Source of the DNA: Nitrososphaerota archaeon
Lineage (GTDB): Archaea > Thermoproteota > Nitrososphaeria > Nitrososphaerales > Nitrosopumilaceae
NCBI GenBank assembly: GCA_016872055.1
Contig: VHBH01000001.1
Coordinates: 248,001 to 312,000, forward strand
DNA length: 64,000 nucleotides
Direction of reading: 5' to 3'
Part shown: positions 33,769 through 42,219 of the stretch, one piece after another
How the letters are laid out: the number at the start of each line of letters is the position of its first letter
How positions within the stretch are numbered: the stretch's first letter is position 1
Notes under the pieces: model-generated
What the model was told of the DNA's origin: nothing
The model's database searches: none
Seen by the model: only the letters and a program-made list of their open reading frames with translations
Position numbers and translations under genes: made by a program

Positions 33769-34422
33769 GTGATTGTCGACCTGAACCTCAAAGATAATCT
33801 AGTCATTGTGGTCGGCGCAGGGGAAGAAGGACTAAAAAAAGTGAACTCACTTATGACACAAGACTGCCAGATTTTAGTAATATCTGATTCTGTAAACACG
33901 CAGATTACGAACCTTGCAAAGCAAGGCAAAATTCAATTCAAAAAGACAAATCTCGAAGACGCGAATTTCCTCAAAGAATACGATCCGATTTTGGTAATGG
34001 CATCCACCGACAACAAAGAGCTAAACAGAAAGATTGTACAACAGGCAAAAAAGAAAAGGTGCTACGCATATGCATCTGATGACCCTAGGTTTTCGGACTT
34101 TGCGCATCCATCCGTCATCAATATCCAAGACACTGTTCAGGTGGCAATCTCTACTGGTGGGCGCTCCCCTGCAATGGCTCGCAAGCTCAAACTAAAGGCG
34201 GAAAAAATATTCAATCAGATAATAGATAAGGAAGACATTTACCAAATAAAACTTCAAAAAATAGCGCGTGATGCGGCAAAGACAAGGATCTCGACAGTTA
34301 TAGAGCGAAAAAAATTCCTATACTGGTCCCTCAACGATAAACGTATCAAACAGTTATTAAAAGATGACAATTTTTCAACTGCACAGAAAGAAGTAATGAG
34401 GAAACTAGGCGAGTGGAAATGA
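33769..34422 (+). CDS. Precorrin-2 dehydrogenase / sirohydrochlorin ferrochelatase-type protein
   Basis: 217 residues like the CysG N-terminal half or Met8p. It oxidises precorrin-2 to sirohydrochlorin with NAD and may insert iron. VIVVGAGEEGLKKVNSL is the Rossmann loop; DDPRFSDFAHPSVINIQDTV and QVAISTGGRSPAMARKLKLK are the family blocks. The start is GTG with a strong TATA box. It overlaps hemA by 4 bases (ATGA). CobA, which makes precorrin-2, is at 49.4 kb; bacterial CysG carries both in one chain. Confidence 0.9.
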   Translation: MIVDLNLKDNLVIVVGAGEEGLKKVNSLMTQDCQILVISDSVNTQITNLAKQGKIQFKKTNLEDANFLKEYDPILVMASTDNKELNRKIVQQAKKKRCYAYASDDPRFSDFAHPSVINIQDTVQVAISTGGRSPAMARKLKLKAEKIFNQIIDKEDIYQIKLQKIARDAAKTRISTVIERKKFLYWSLNDKRIKQLLKDDNFSTAQKEVMRKLGEWK

Positions 34423-35669
34423 GCAATATTATCAATGCCCGTGTAACTTTTAGAAATTCCCCAATCCATATTCTGGAAAAATTCACTTTCAAGGATCTGG
34501 ACTCGGCGTACAAGTCTTTCAAAAAACACTCTGGGCTCAAGGAATTGGTGATTTTGCAGACATGTAACAGAGTCGAAATATTTGGCTCAACTAACAAACC
34601 AGATATTAGGAAAATAAAAAAAACTTGGGCTTCCTTGTCAGGCCTAGAAGAAATTGCATTCAGGGAAAATTTCGAAGTATCAGACGACACCGCAGTCTGT
34701 GAACATTTGCTTAGGCTAACATCGGGCCTTGATTCCATGGTAGTCGGAGAAGAACAGATCCTAGGCCAGATTCGCGACGCAATAATAGATGCCAAAGAGC
34801 GCAAAATGTCTGGCGAATATCTCAATACATTGTTCGATAAAGCAGTAAAGATTGGTACGCGCGTTCGCAACTCTACTGGAATAAACAAGGGAACAATATC
34901 AGTCGGCTCCATGGCAGTGAAACTAGCTGAAGAAAATATTGATAAGCTAAAATCAAAGAATATCCTACTAATTGGAACCGGTGAGGCGGCAACACTAGTT
35001 GCAAAATCGCTTGAGAAGCGTGGCTATCCTTTTTTTGTCACAAGTCGAACAATGGAAAGGTCGCAGGCATTTGCAGAAACTGTTGGCGGAAAACCTGTCA
35101 GCTTTGAGGAGATAATGAAGGGATTCTCCAACTATGATGTTTTATTTGTGGCAACAGTCGCCCCGTATTTTTTGGTCACATATGACCGAATAAGTGAGGC
35201 AATGAAGAACAAATCAGGCATGATGATTCTGGATCTATCCAATCCAAGAACCGTGGACGAAAAGGTTTCAACTATCCATGGCATAAAAATGATGAATCTG
35301 GACCAGATAGCGGAAATGGTGGACAAGAACATGCTTTATAGAACAAACCAGAAAGATAGTGCAGAAAAAATAATTAGCGAAGAAATACAGGTACTAGAGG
35401 CCCAAATGAGAAGACTCGAAGTAGAACCAGTGGTAAAGGAGATTTTCAAGGACATTGATACGAGGCGTACAAAGGAACTCGAAAAGGCACTGCGCATGCT
35501 TGGAGAAACGGATGCATCCAAGGTCAAAATCATAGAAGACCTCACAAAGGCAGTAGTTGAGGGCATAATATCAGAGCCGATGAACAATCTAAGAAAGGCA
35601 TCAGAGCAGGCAGACGATGACCTGCTCAAGGCAGCGTCCAAGCTGTTCGATTACAAGAAAAAAGATTGA
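34419..35669 (+). CDS. hemA: Glutamyl-tRNA reductase
   Basis: First committed step of tetrapyrrole synthesis: reduces glutamyl-tRNA to glutamate-1-semialdehyde with NADPH. About 416 residues. ELVILQTCNRVEIFG holds the catalytic Cys near residue 48; SGLDSMVVGEEQILGQIRDA and the NADPH loop LLIGTGEAATLVAKSL follow. The C-terminal helices dimerise. ATG 34419 overlaps the upstream stop; GTG 34413 is an alternative. Product passes to HemL (51-52 kb). Confidence 0.95.
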   Translation: MSNIINARVTFRNSPIHILEKFTFKDLDSAYKSFKKHSGLKELVILQTCNRVEIFGSTNKPDIRKIKKTWASLSGLEEIAFRENFEVSDDTAVCEHLLRLTSGLDSMVVGEEQILGQIRDAIIDAKERKMSGEYLNTLFDKAVKIGTRVRNSTGINKGTISVGSMAVKLAEENIDKLKSKNILLIGTGEAATLVAKSLEKRGYPFFVTSRTMERSQAFAETVGGKPVSFEEIMKGFSNYDVLFVATVAPYFLVTYDRISEAMKNKSGMMILDLSNPRTVDEKVSTIHGIKMMNLDQIAEMVDKNMLYRTNQKDSAEKIISEEIQVLEAQMRRLEVEPVVKEIFKDIDTRRTKELEKALRMLGETDASKVKIIEDLTKAVVEGIISEPMNNLRKASEQADDDLLKAASKLFDYKKKD

Positions 35670-35705
35670 CCTAGGATTATATTGTATTAAATAAAGAGTC
35701 GCCAT

Positions 35706-36689
35706 ATGTCTGCATCATTTCCTACAAAAAGACTTCGAAGATTACGCAAAAGTGAAAAGATGCGAAATTTGGTCCAAGAAGTTATGTTTTCGCCAAATGA
35801 TGTGATTTGTCCCGTTTTCGTACAAGAAGACCTCAAGGAAAAAAGTGTTGTGAAGTCCATGCCAGATATTGTAAGGTTGCCTTTATCCGAGGTAACCAAA
35901 GAAGTCCAAGAAATAAAGGACCTGAGGATTCCTGCAATTATGTTATTTGGAATTCCTGCACATAAGGATGATTCCGGAACCGGCGCATTTGTTGACGACG
36001 GCATTGTGCAAAAGGCAATTACACAAGTGCGACAAAACTTTGGTGAAGATATTGTGATAATGGCAGATGTGTGCTTATGTCAGTACACAACATCAGGCCA
36101 TTGTGGGATTCTCAAGGGAAATAAAATCGATAATGACATTAGTTTGAAAACACTGGCAAGCATTGCATTATCACAGGCAAAGGCAGGAGTCGATATTGTC
36201 TCTCCTTCTGCGATGATGGATGGTCAAGTAAAGGCAATAAGGGAAATCCTTGATGAAAACGGGTTCACCGATGTTGGAATAATGTCGCATTCTGCAAAGC
36301 ACCGATCCTCATTTTATAATCCGTTCCGAGACGCAGCCGATTGTGCACCACAATTTGGCGACAGAAAGACTTACCAGGTCCCATTTACCAATCCCAGAGA
36401 GGCAATGCGAGAAATCGAGCTCGACATAGCAGAAGGAGTAGATATAGTCATGGTAAAACCCGCATTATCATATCTAGACCTAATTGCTGAGACAAAACGC
36501 ATGCATAATATTCCGGTTGCTGCCTATTCTGTCTCTGGCGAATATGCTCTAGTCAAAGGTGCTGCCCAGCTAGGATGGATAAATGAGGCAGACATCATGT
36601 CAGAAATTTTGATTTCTATCAAAAGAGCTGGTGCAGACATGATAGTTACCTATTTTGCCAAGAAAATGGCTGCCCTGCTTTACAAATGA
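35706..36689 (+). CDS. hemB: Porphobilinogen synthase (ALA dehydratase)
   Basis: Condenses two 5-aminolevulinates to porphobilinogen. 327 residues. ADVCLCQYTTSGHCG near residue 120 is the zinc-type active-site cysteine triad. The Schiff-base lysines are in IMSHSAKHRSSFY and VMVKPALSYLDL. The N-terminal arm RLRRLRKSEKMRNLVQE is typical. It follows hemA after 36 bases and overlaps the next small gene by 4 bases. All family features are intact. Confidence 0.96.
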   Translation: MSASFPTKRLRRLRKSEKMRNLVQEVMFSPNDVICPVFVQEDLKEKSVVKSMPDIVRLPLSEVTKEVQEIKDLRIPAIMLFGIPAHKDDSGTGAFVDDGIVQKAITQVRQNFGEDIVIMADVCLCQYTTSGHCGILKGNKIDNDISLKTLASIALSQAKAGVDIVSPSAMMDGQVKAIREILDENGFTDVGIMSHSAKHRSSFYNPFRDAADCAPQFGDRKTYQVPFTNPREAMREIELDIAEGVDIVMVKPALSYLDLIAETKRMHNIPVAAYSVSGEYALVKGAAQLGWINEADIMSEILISIKRAGADMIVTYFAKKMAALLYK

Positions 36690-36997
36690 GAGACGATGAG
36701 CGATTTGAAATAGGGCGGGCATATGACGTGCTACCGCATGTGATTGGTGCCAGCTGGGCTTGCGTATGGTTTAGGACTAACGGAATCAAAAAGCCTACCA
36801 TTCAAGAATTCAGGGAAAAAACTTTAGAGTTTTTTAGCACAATACAGAAACTGGATGAGTCTTATCCAGCTGAGGAAAAATTTTCCGACATTGTATCATA
36901 CATGAAAAGGCGCTACAATGAAGAAGTAGAAAACATCATCCAGGGAAAAAATCCCGAGATAGAAAAACGGTACAAGCGGTACATCGACTACGGTTAG
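36686..36997 (+). CDS. Small conserved-looking protein in the hem operon
   Basis: 103 residues, soluble, charged, mainly helical (FREKTLEFFSTIQKLDESYP; VSYMKRRYNEEVENIIQGK). No family recognised. ATG 36686 overlaps the hemB stop, so it is translated with the heme operon, hinting at a tetrapyrrole-linked or accessory role. Its stop shares TTAG with the opposite HD-domain gene. Confidence 0.7.
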   Translation: MRDDERFEIGRAYDVLPHVIGASWACVWFRTNGIKKPTIQEFREKTLEFFSTIQKLDESYPAEEKFSDIVSYMKRRYNEEVENIIQGKNPEIEKRYKRYIDYG

Positions 36998-37614
36998 ATC
37001 TCTGATTTCATCTCAGAGAGAAACTGGATCATTATCTTGGTTCTTTTCTTGGCAAGTGCCTTAGCTGCTTTTGTGTTCATTTTTTTCTCCAAGAGTAATA
37101 ATTTTTTGTAGAAATGATCAACTGTCCAGGCGTGGTCGTCTGGCTTTCTTGTACGACAGAAAGGATCAGAATCGCGATAAATAGGTCTGCCCTCAGAACC
37201 CCCTACAGAAAAGGCCCTAGCTATTCCTATAGATCCTAATGCATCCAGTCTGTCTGCGTCTTGGAGTATCTTGCCTTCCATTGTTTGTGGGATTTTGCCG
37301 CGCGAATAGCTGTGGTCTCTAATCGCATCGCAGATTATCGTAATGTCAGGCTCTGAAAAGCCATGTTTTTGCAGAATTTTTGCAGCCAAAATGGCGCTTT
37401 TTGTAGAGGATGATTTGGATTGTGGATCAGACTTTGGGAACTGGACTATGTCGTGGAGTAGTACGGACGCCAAGACAAGTCTTGGGCTCGCCTTTTCCTT
37501 TTTTAGTATTGTTTGAGCGTTTTTGTAGACCCGTATTACATGGGAATAGTCGTGCGCGGGATCGTTTTGGATTATTTTTTTGACTTCGGATTCTAGTGAT
37601 TTTAACGACTTCAC
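36994..37614 (-). CDS. HD-domain phosphohydrolase
   Basis: 206 residues. Metal-binding residues of the HD superfamily are seen as HDYSHVIRVYKNAQ (first His-Asp), VLASVLLHDIVQFP (HD pair), AIRDHSYSRGK, and LQDADRLDALGSIGIARAF (final Asp). Such proteins hydrolyse nucleotides or phosphate esters. The start is GTG 37614. Substrate unknown. Confidence 0.85.
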   Translation of the reverse strand: MKSLKSLESEVKKIIQNDPAHDYSHVIRVYKNAQTILKKEKASPRLVLASVLLHDIVQFPKSDPQSKSSSTKSAILAAKILQKHGFSEPDITIICDAIRDHSYSRGKIPQTMEGKILQDADRLDALGSIGIARAFSVGGSEGRPIYRDSDPFCRTRKPDDHAWTVDHFYKKLLLLEKKMNTKAAKALAKKRTKIMIQFLSEMKSEI

Positions 37615-37677
37615 TGCAAAAAAATTCCCAGCCTACCATACAAATAGTTTTTTCACACTAGCTAAAAGTCATAATTA

Positions 37678-38214
37678 ATGCTCGCTAAAAAATTCCAAAT
37701 TCTGGACAAAGTGCTAGTTTTGCGCCATCCAGAAATGTCTGATGTTCAAGGCTTGATGAGCTTGATTAACTCTCTAGTCAGTGAAAAATCAGACATTGCA
37801 AAAACTACACAGGTCACATTATCCCAAGAAAGGGCTTGGCTGAAAAATACAATTAAGTCAATTCAAAACAAAGAAAAATTAATGATCCTAGCAGAGATGG
37901 ATGGAAAAATAATTGGTAGTTGTGAGATAACCAGGGATCCGTATGACGTATCAAGGCATGTTGGTACACTAGGAATAGGTATAATCAAAGAGGCACGAGG
38001 AATTGGAATCGGTACAAGACTAGTCCAAGAGGCATTATCCGAGGCTAAGAAAAAGCTCAGACTAGGACTGGTAAAGCTGTATGTTTTTGATTCCAACAAT
38101 ATAGGAAAAAGTCTCTATGAAGAAATGGGATTTACAGAAATAGGTAGAATTCCCAAAGGTGTCTACCACAACAAAAAATACAAAGATGACATCATCATGG
38201 CAAAAAGATTATAG
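37678..38214 (+). CDS. GNAT family N-acetyltransferase
   Basis: 178 residues. The acetyl-CoA motif GIIKEARGIGIGTRLVQEAL near residue 105 and KLYVFDSNNIGKSLYEEMGF near residue 140 are the GNAT A/B motifs. The pattern is like RimJ/RimL- or ribosomal-type N-acetyltransferases, but the acceptor is unknown. ATG 37678 follows an AT-rich spacer. Its end overlaps the opposite membrane-protein gene by 6 bases. Confidence 0.85.
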   Translation: MLAKKFQILDKVLVLRHPEMSDVQGLMSLINSLVSEKSDIAKTTQVTLSQERAWLKNTIKSIQNKEKLMILAEMDGKIIGSCEITRDPYDVSRHVGTLGIGIIKEARGIGIGTRLVQEALSEAKKKLRLGLVKLYVFDSNNIGKSLYEEMGFTEIGRIPKGVYHNKKYKDDIIMAKRL

Positions 38215-38850
38215 TTTCCAGAACTTGGGCTTGACAAAGCGTATTTTCTTTTCAGATATCAGGGCATTCCAGTTCACAGAGGCAAATAGTAGCATCATTG
38301 CAATACTTGCCAAGTCCACTACCAACACACCTACATAGCGCTCCTGAAACATTTGCAAAAATGGTGTTAGGACTACGTCGCTTACCGATAACATCACATA
38401 GTATGCTGCAAAGCGGCCAAGCCAATACCCACAATAAATCTGGACACTTTTTGCCCTCATCAGACCATACGTGATAAACAAGATATTATCAGGAAGTGGT
38501 GTTGCGGCAAAAACAAACGATGCACCAAAATATCCAAGTCTTTTTGACTGCAGATAGTTCTGTATTTTATCAAGGCTTGATTTTCTTTCTGTGCTAAGAA
38601 ATTTTGTAAAATAGCTGCTTGCCTTGAGCAATACAAATCGTCCAAGTGTTGCTCCACTTGCCCCAATTGCAGCCAAAGCAACCGGATTCAGTGTAGGGTC
38701 TAGCGCCCTAAATGACACTAAAACAATCCATGTAGGAGGCATTAGAATAGGAGCGGTGTTGAGAATGAACATCAAAAGAAAGATTCCAAGGTACCACATC
38801 TGATAGAAAACGGAGAAGACCTCTTCCAATGAATGATTTTTTGTATCCAT
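38209..38850 (-). CDS. VTT/DedA-like membrane protein
   Basis: About 213 residues with five to six hydrophobic segments. NTAPILMPPTWIVLVSFRAL and AAIGASGATLGRFVLLKASS resemble the re-entrant region of SNARE-associated/DedA (VTT) proteins; ATPLPDNILFITYGLMRAKS is the second conserved block with its Pro/Asp. These proteins are thought to flip or scramble lipids. ATG 38850 is preferred over TTG 38880 in the same frame. Confidence 0.75.
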   Translation of the reverse strand: MDTKNHSLEEVFSVFYQMWYLGIFLLMFILNTAPILMPPTWIVLVSFRALDPTLNPVALAAIGASGATLGRFVLLKASSYFTKFLSTERKSSLDKIQNYLQSKRLGYFGASFVFAATPLPDNILFITYGLMRAKSVQIYCGYWLGRFAAYYVMLSVSDVVLTPFLQMFQERYVGVLVVDLASIAMMLLFASVNWNALISEKKIRFVKPKFWKL

Positions 38851-38961
38851 CCTAAATTGGTTTGTGGTTTGTGGCTCCAAAATTGTACAATTTCAGCTAA
38901 CAATCTTGCAATAATTTGCGATTCTGATCCCGATTTGCAAATTTGTGGACGAATTGTCCAA

Positions 38962-38968
38962 TATATTT
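38962..38968 (+). promoter_or_regulatory. TATA-like box for the C2H2 mini-protein
   Basis: TATATTT-type sequence about 30 bases before ATG 38995, followed by an AT-rich tract. It supports transcription of this short gene. Confidence 0.5.
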
Positions 38969-38994
38969 AAATTTTAAGTAGTGTATTATACCCC

Positions 38995-39117
38995 ATGAGT
39001 GCCCGGGCTTGGAAATGTTATAGGTGTAACCTAATTTTTCGGGATGAAATGTCTGCACAGATCCATTACGATTTGACGGGCCACAAAACAACCTCTGCTG
39101 AGATTGTAGAATTATAG
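38995..39117 (+). CDS. 40-residue single C2H2 zinc-finger protein
   Basis: Too short for ordinary gene finders. Starts MSARAWKCYRCNLIFRDEMS and continues AQIHYDLTGHKTTSAEIVEL. The ligands are C8, C11, H24 and H30: CX2CX12HX5H, the classical C2H2 finger with Phe15 in the core. That is a eukaryotic-style nucleic-acid-binding fold; a role in DNA or RNA binding or as a partner of another factor is inference. It ends one base before the tRNA-Leu gene on the other strand and has its own TATA-like box. Confidence 0.65.
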   Translation: MSARAWKCYRCNLIFRDEMSAQIHYDLTGHKTTSAEIVEL

Positions 39118-39118
39118 G

Positions 39119-39216
39119 TGCAGAGGGTGGGATTTGAACCCACGAACCCCTAAAGGAAGGGATTTCTTATTTTGATCTTGAGTCCCTCTCGGTTGGCCGG
39201 GCTTCGATACCTCTGC
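39119..39216 (-). tRNA. tRNA-Leu(CAA) with 13-base intron
   Basis: Minus strand. The acceptor stem is GCAGAGG with CCTCTGC and discriminator A; the T stem GTGGG/CCCAC encloses TTCAAAT. A long variable arm (TCCTTTAGGGG...) marks class II. The anticodon stem is AGGGA/TCCCT and the loop CTCAAG-A gives anticodon CAA (39178-39180). A 13-base intron (39164-39176) lies between positions 37 and 38. CCA is not encoded. A TATA-like box is 26 bases upstream. Confidence 0.9.
39164..39176 (-). other. tRNA-Leu intron, 13 bases
   Basis: Removing these bases closes a normal seven-base anticodon loop CTCAAGA over a five-pair stem. The position is canonical 37/38. It is near the short end for archaeal tRNA introns. 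Confidence 0.75.
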
Positions 39217-39238
39217 AAGAGCAATTTTCTATTCAGAG

Positions 39239-39246
39239 TATATAAC
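39239..39246 (-). promoter_or_regulatory. TATA box for tRNA-Leu
   Basis: GTTATATA on the minus strand is centred 26 bases before the mature 5' end at 39216. Confidence 0.6.
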
Positions 39247-39332
39247 TGCTATAGCTAGGATGCGATGTTTTGGGGTAATTTGAAAAAATCTAAATTAATT
39301 TTCAAAAACTTAATTATGGAATAATTCTGGAT

Positions 39333-39635
39333 TTGATTGTGGTAACCACAGAACAAGCAAAAAACCAGCGAAATAAAATCGACATTGAAGGAACCATAGA
39401 AAGGATGGGAGAACCACGAACAGTAAATCTCAAAGTTGGTGGAACAGCCGAGGTATGCGACATGTTTTTGGTTGATAGTGCGGGTGAAATCAAGCTAGCA
39501 CTTTGGGGAGAGGACATCAAAAAAGTAAAGAATGGATCCAAAGTGGCAATCAAAAACGGCTACACAAACACCTTCAAAAACGAAACATCGCTTGGCAAAG
39601 GCAAATACGGCGAGCTAATCGTCAAAGAATACTAG
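39333..39635 (+). CDS. Small OB-fold nucleic-acid-binding protein (RPA/SSB-like)
   Basis: 100 residues forming a single OB fold: KIDIEGTIERMGEPRTVNLK, then VCDMFLVDSAGEIKLALWGE and VKNGSKVAIKNGYTNTFK. The order and the W in LALWGE are typical of archaeal RPA-type single-strand-binding domains. It probably coats single-stranded DNA or RNA. The start is TTG 39333 or GTG 39339. Its end overlaps the opposite gene at CTAG. Confidence 0.8.
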   Translation: MIVVTTEQAKNQRNKIDIEGTIERMGEPRTVNLKVGGTAEVCDMFLVDSAGEIKLALWGEDIKKVKNGSKVAIKNGYTNTFKNETSLGKGKYGELIVKEY

Positions 39636-40231
39636 GTAAACCTAGAACTTTTCTTTCTATAATCAATTACTAGAGTCATTACTCCAATTATTAATACGAT
39701 AATTCCAACCATTAGTAAAATTCCAGATATTGCAAGCGGCACCAGTGTTTTGACAAGAGGAGAGTCTGGGTCTGAGAATTTCTCAGACGTTTCCGGATTT
39801 TTTGTAAACATCATCAAAATATTGATTGGTCTAGATCCTGTGTTTTTTACATGAAAACTGTAAATGTCTGCTTGTTCTATTTTCATCGTTTCAAATATTG
39901 CAGGTTGGTCTGACTCGAATGTTCCAAGCTCATCGCCATAAATGTTTGATATTGAAATTGATACAGAGTCACCACTCTGGAAATCCATTATCTGTATACC
40001 CCAAAACACCGAGTCAACCCCACTGCTGGCATCAAACGAAAATGTCACCATCTCGTTAGACTCGATCTGGGTTCTGTCGGTGACCTCATCGAATATTCCT
40101 TCCATCATGTCAGATATAGCAAACTCGGAATCTGGAAAGCCAGTGCTTGAAACAAGCGACATTGCGACTGCAAATGATATCACCACTAGCAATACCCCAC
40201 CAACTGAAATGTAAATTCCGCGCTTTTGCAT
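39632..40231 (-). CDS. Membrane-anchored protein with external beta domain, unknown
   Basis: 199 residues. Hydrophobic segments at residues 7-28 and about 165-190 flank a domain of roughly 130 residues with beta-pattern (MVTFSFDASSGVDSVFWGIQ; DIYSFHVKNTGSRPINILMM), and the C-terminus DYRKKSSRFT is basic and inside. The architecture recalls emp24/GOLD-like jelly-roll domains held by two helices, but the resemblance is weak. No family assigned. Confidence 0.65.
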   Translation of the reverse strand: MQKRGIYISVGGVLLVVISFAVAMSLVSSTGFPDSEFAISDMMEGIFDEVTDRTQIESNEMVTFSFDASSGVDSVFWGIQIMDFQSGDSVSISISNIYGDELGTFESDQPAIFETMKIEQADIYSFHVKNTGSRPINILMMFTKNPETSEKFSDPDSPLVKTLVPLAISGILLMVGIIVLIIGVMTLVIDYRKKSSRFT

Positions 40232-40262
40232 GACTGATTAGAAATTTTGTGTTATAATGAGC

Positions 40263-41024
40263 TTATCGTCTGGATTTCTTTGATTTTCCTTTCTTTGCTT
40301 TTTTAGCTGACTTTTTTCTTTTTGTGTTATTTTTCTTGGCAGTTGCTTTTCTTTTTGCCGCTGCTTTTTTGGCTGCCGCCTTTCTTTTTTTGGCCATTTG
40401 CTCTTCTAGTTTGGCAGTAATCTTTGCCAATGCTTTAGATGCACTTTCCACTCGCTTTTCTGCCGTTGTAAGTTTTTTCTGGAACTTTTCAGAATCAATT
40501 TTGCTTTCCTTTAGTTGTGTGACAAGAGTGGGCTTTGATTTTGTCTCTTTGTGTATTTTCTGAGTAGTTGCGGATTGGGATTTTTTGTAATCAATGATTT
40601 CTTTGTCAACCTTTTGTACTGCTTTTTCCCTTATGTTTAACTCTGATTCTAGTTCTTGGATCTTTTCTGTTGCTATGTCCACGCGGTATTGGGCGTTTGA
40701 TTTTGCCTCGTCGGTGTCGGCGTTTGCCATATCAATTTCTCCCTGGTCTTTTGCCTCGAGTTCTTTGATCATTCTTTCCTGGGCGGACTTTGCCAGTCTT
40801 TCCAAGCTTTCCTTTCTTGCTAAAATCTGGTTAAACTCCATGTTAATGTCAGTTAGCTGTTCTTTGTCGTGGTCTAGGTGTCGCTCCAATCTTTTTAGTC
40901 CCGATGTTGACCGCCTTCTAAGTGATTTTGCCTCATCTAGCGCGCGCTCGCTTTGCCTTCGAATTTTGGCTGCTTCCATCTTTTGCTGTTTTAGTCTCTC
41001 AGCCATCTTTTGTAATGATGCCAT
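40263..41024 (-). CDS. Coiled-coil protein with histone H1-like lysine/alanine tail
   Basis: About 253 residues. Residues 1-200 are almost entirely predicted coiled coil (LKRLERHLDHDKEQLTDINM; ARKESLERLAKSAQERMIKE). Residues 205-253 are Lys/Ala/Arg repeats (KKRKAAAKKAAAKRKATAKK) like histone H1 or bacterial HU tails. It likely binds nucleic acid through the tail and oligomerises through the coil. ATG 41024 (MASLQKMAER) is preferred; ATG 41051 is possible. The name and partner are unknown. Confidence 0.72.
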   Translation of the reverse strand: MASLQKMAERLKQQKMEAAKIRRQSERALDEAKSLRRRSTSGLKRLERHLDHDKEQLTDINMEFNQILARKESLERLAKSAQERMIKELEAKDQGEIDMANADTDEAKSNAQYRVDIATEKIQELESELNIREKAVQKVDKEIIDYKKSQSATTQKIHKETKSKPTLVTQLKESKIDSEKFQKKLTTAEKRVESASKALAKITAKLEEQMAKKRKAAAKKAAAKRKATAKKNNTKRKKSAKKAKKGKSKKSRR

Positions 41025-41170
41025 TACCAAAACTTCTAGGATGATACGCATAAGCTTTACATATTTTCAGTATTTGACTTGTGAGTTAAGAAATTTAACA
41101 CTGGTACGAGTTTTTTGGTAGTGGTAAAGGGGCGGATTTAGTTAAATTGATCCCATTATACCACCAAAGC

Positions 41171-41482
41171 ATGGAATTTCACCCATCTCAGATCCCAGTA
41201 ATCAAAACTTATAGTATCATAGACGAAAAGGCGGCATCTGAGTCTGCCATAGAGATGGTCAATTTGGGATTTGAGAACCAAAAGGGTGGATTCAGGGTTT
41301 TAATGCCAAAACAGGAAAAGATTGCAAAAAGAATAGGATTTACCATAACCACTGAGATCAATTACATGTTGCGCAAAAAAAACCAAGAGCGAAACCTAAG
41401 GTACTGGACCTATCACCATGACGAGAAAAACTATGCAATCGTGCTGATTAGCGGCAAGGTCTTTGACGAGCTAGGCCTTTGA
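41171..41482 (+). CDS. Hypothetical protein
   Basis: 103 residues, soluble, mixed alpha/beta (IPVIKTYSIIDEKAASESAI; FRVLMPKQEKIAKRIGFTIT). Family not recognised. ATG 41171 is preferred over TTG 41147 because an AT-rich box (TTAAAT) lies 26 bases before it. The 3' end overlaps the PAP2 gene by 12 bases. Confidence 0.6.
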   Translation: MEFHPSQIPVIKTYSIIDEKAASESAIEMVNLGFENQKGGFRVLMPKQEKIAKRIGFTITTEINYMLRKKNQERNLRYWTYHHDEKNYAIVLISGKVFDELGL

Positions 41483-42130
41483 TTTTTCGAAGAATTTGTA
41501 CAGTTTTAGCTTGTTACCTATGATAGCTGCTAGAGTAATGCCAAATATTGTTCCTCCGATTACATCCATTGGATAATGCTGCAAAACATAGACTCGGCTC
41601 AGGGATTCCAGAATGGGAAATATCCAGATCAGATATCTGCCACGAGGGAATCTATTAGATATTGCATAGCCAGCAAGTAGAGCAATCACTGTCGCCCTAG
41701 TAGCATGGCCTGACGGAAAAGACCCGTTTGTTCCCAGAACAAATGTGTCTTGGGCTATCTCGTATGGCAATTCACTTCCCAAAAATTCCAGCTCCGGCCT
41801 CGGGTTGTCAATCACATATCCCTTGAGATAGCCTGCACCGATTGTACCTGCAACTAGGCTCAAAAGCATCACAAGTCCAATTCGCCTTGTTCTTCTAATA
41901 ATTAGAATTACTATGCTAAATAACACCAGCCAACGCACATCCCCAATTTCGGTTATAATCCACATTGTAAGGTCCAAGTTGTGATTTCCCCCAATTGACT
42001 GGAAATACAAAACAGTGGAACGATCAAATTCTTGTGTTACTTTTGTCTGAACCAAAATAGACAGCACTATGAATGATATCACCAAGACAAAGAAAGGCCT
42101 AGATCGTAGACCAAACAACCAGTTTTGCAA
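41471..42130 (-). CDS. PAP2-family membrane phosphatase
   Basis: 219 residues, about six membrane helices. The three-part phosphatase signature is complete: KGYVIDNPRPELEF (KX6RP), GSFPSGHATRATVIA (PSGH), and SRVYVLQHYPMDVIGG (SRX5HX3D). It removes phosphate from a lipid such as phosphatidylglycerol- or polyprenyl-type phosphate at the outer membrane face. The start is TTG 42130, so the exact N-terminus is uncertain. Confidence 0.88.
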   Translation of the reverse strand: MQNWLFGLRSRPFFVLVISFIVLSILVQTKVTQEFDRSTVLYFQSIGGNHNLDLTMWIITEIGDVRWLVLFSIVILIIRRTRRIGLVMLLSLVAGTIGAGYLKGYVIDNPRPELEFLGSELPYEIAQDTFVLGTNGSFPSGHATRATVIALLAGYAISNRFPRGRYLIWIFPILESLSRVYVLQHYPMDVIGGTIFGITLAAIIGNKLKLYKFFEKSKA

Positions 42131-42219
42131 TCACACAAAGGCCAGTGCTGTTGCTTTTAATTTTTCTGGAGAAATTGATCGGCTCAAAGATTTTAAGATA
42201 GCAAAAAAACACCACAGAC

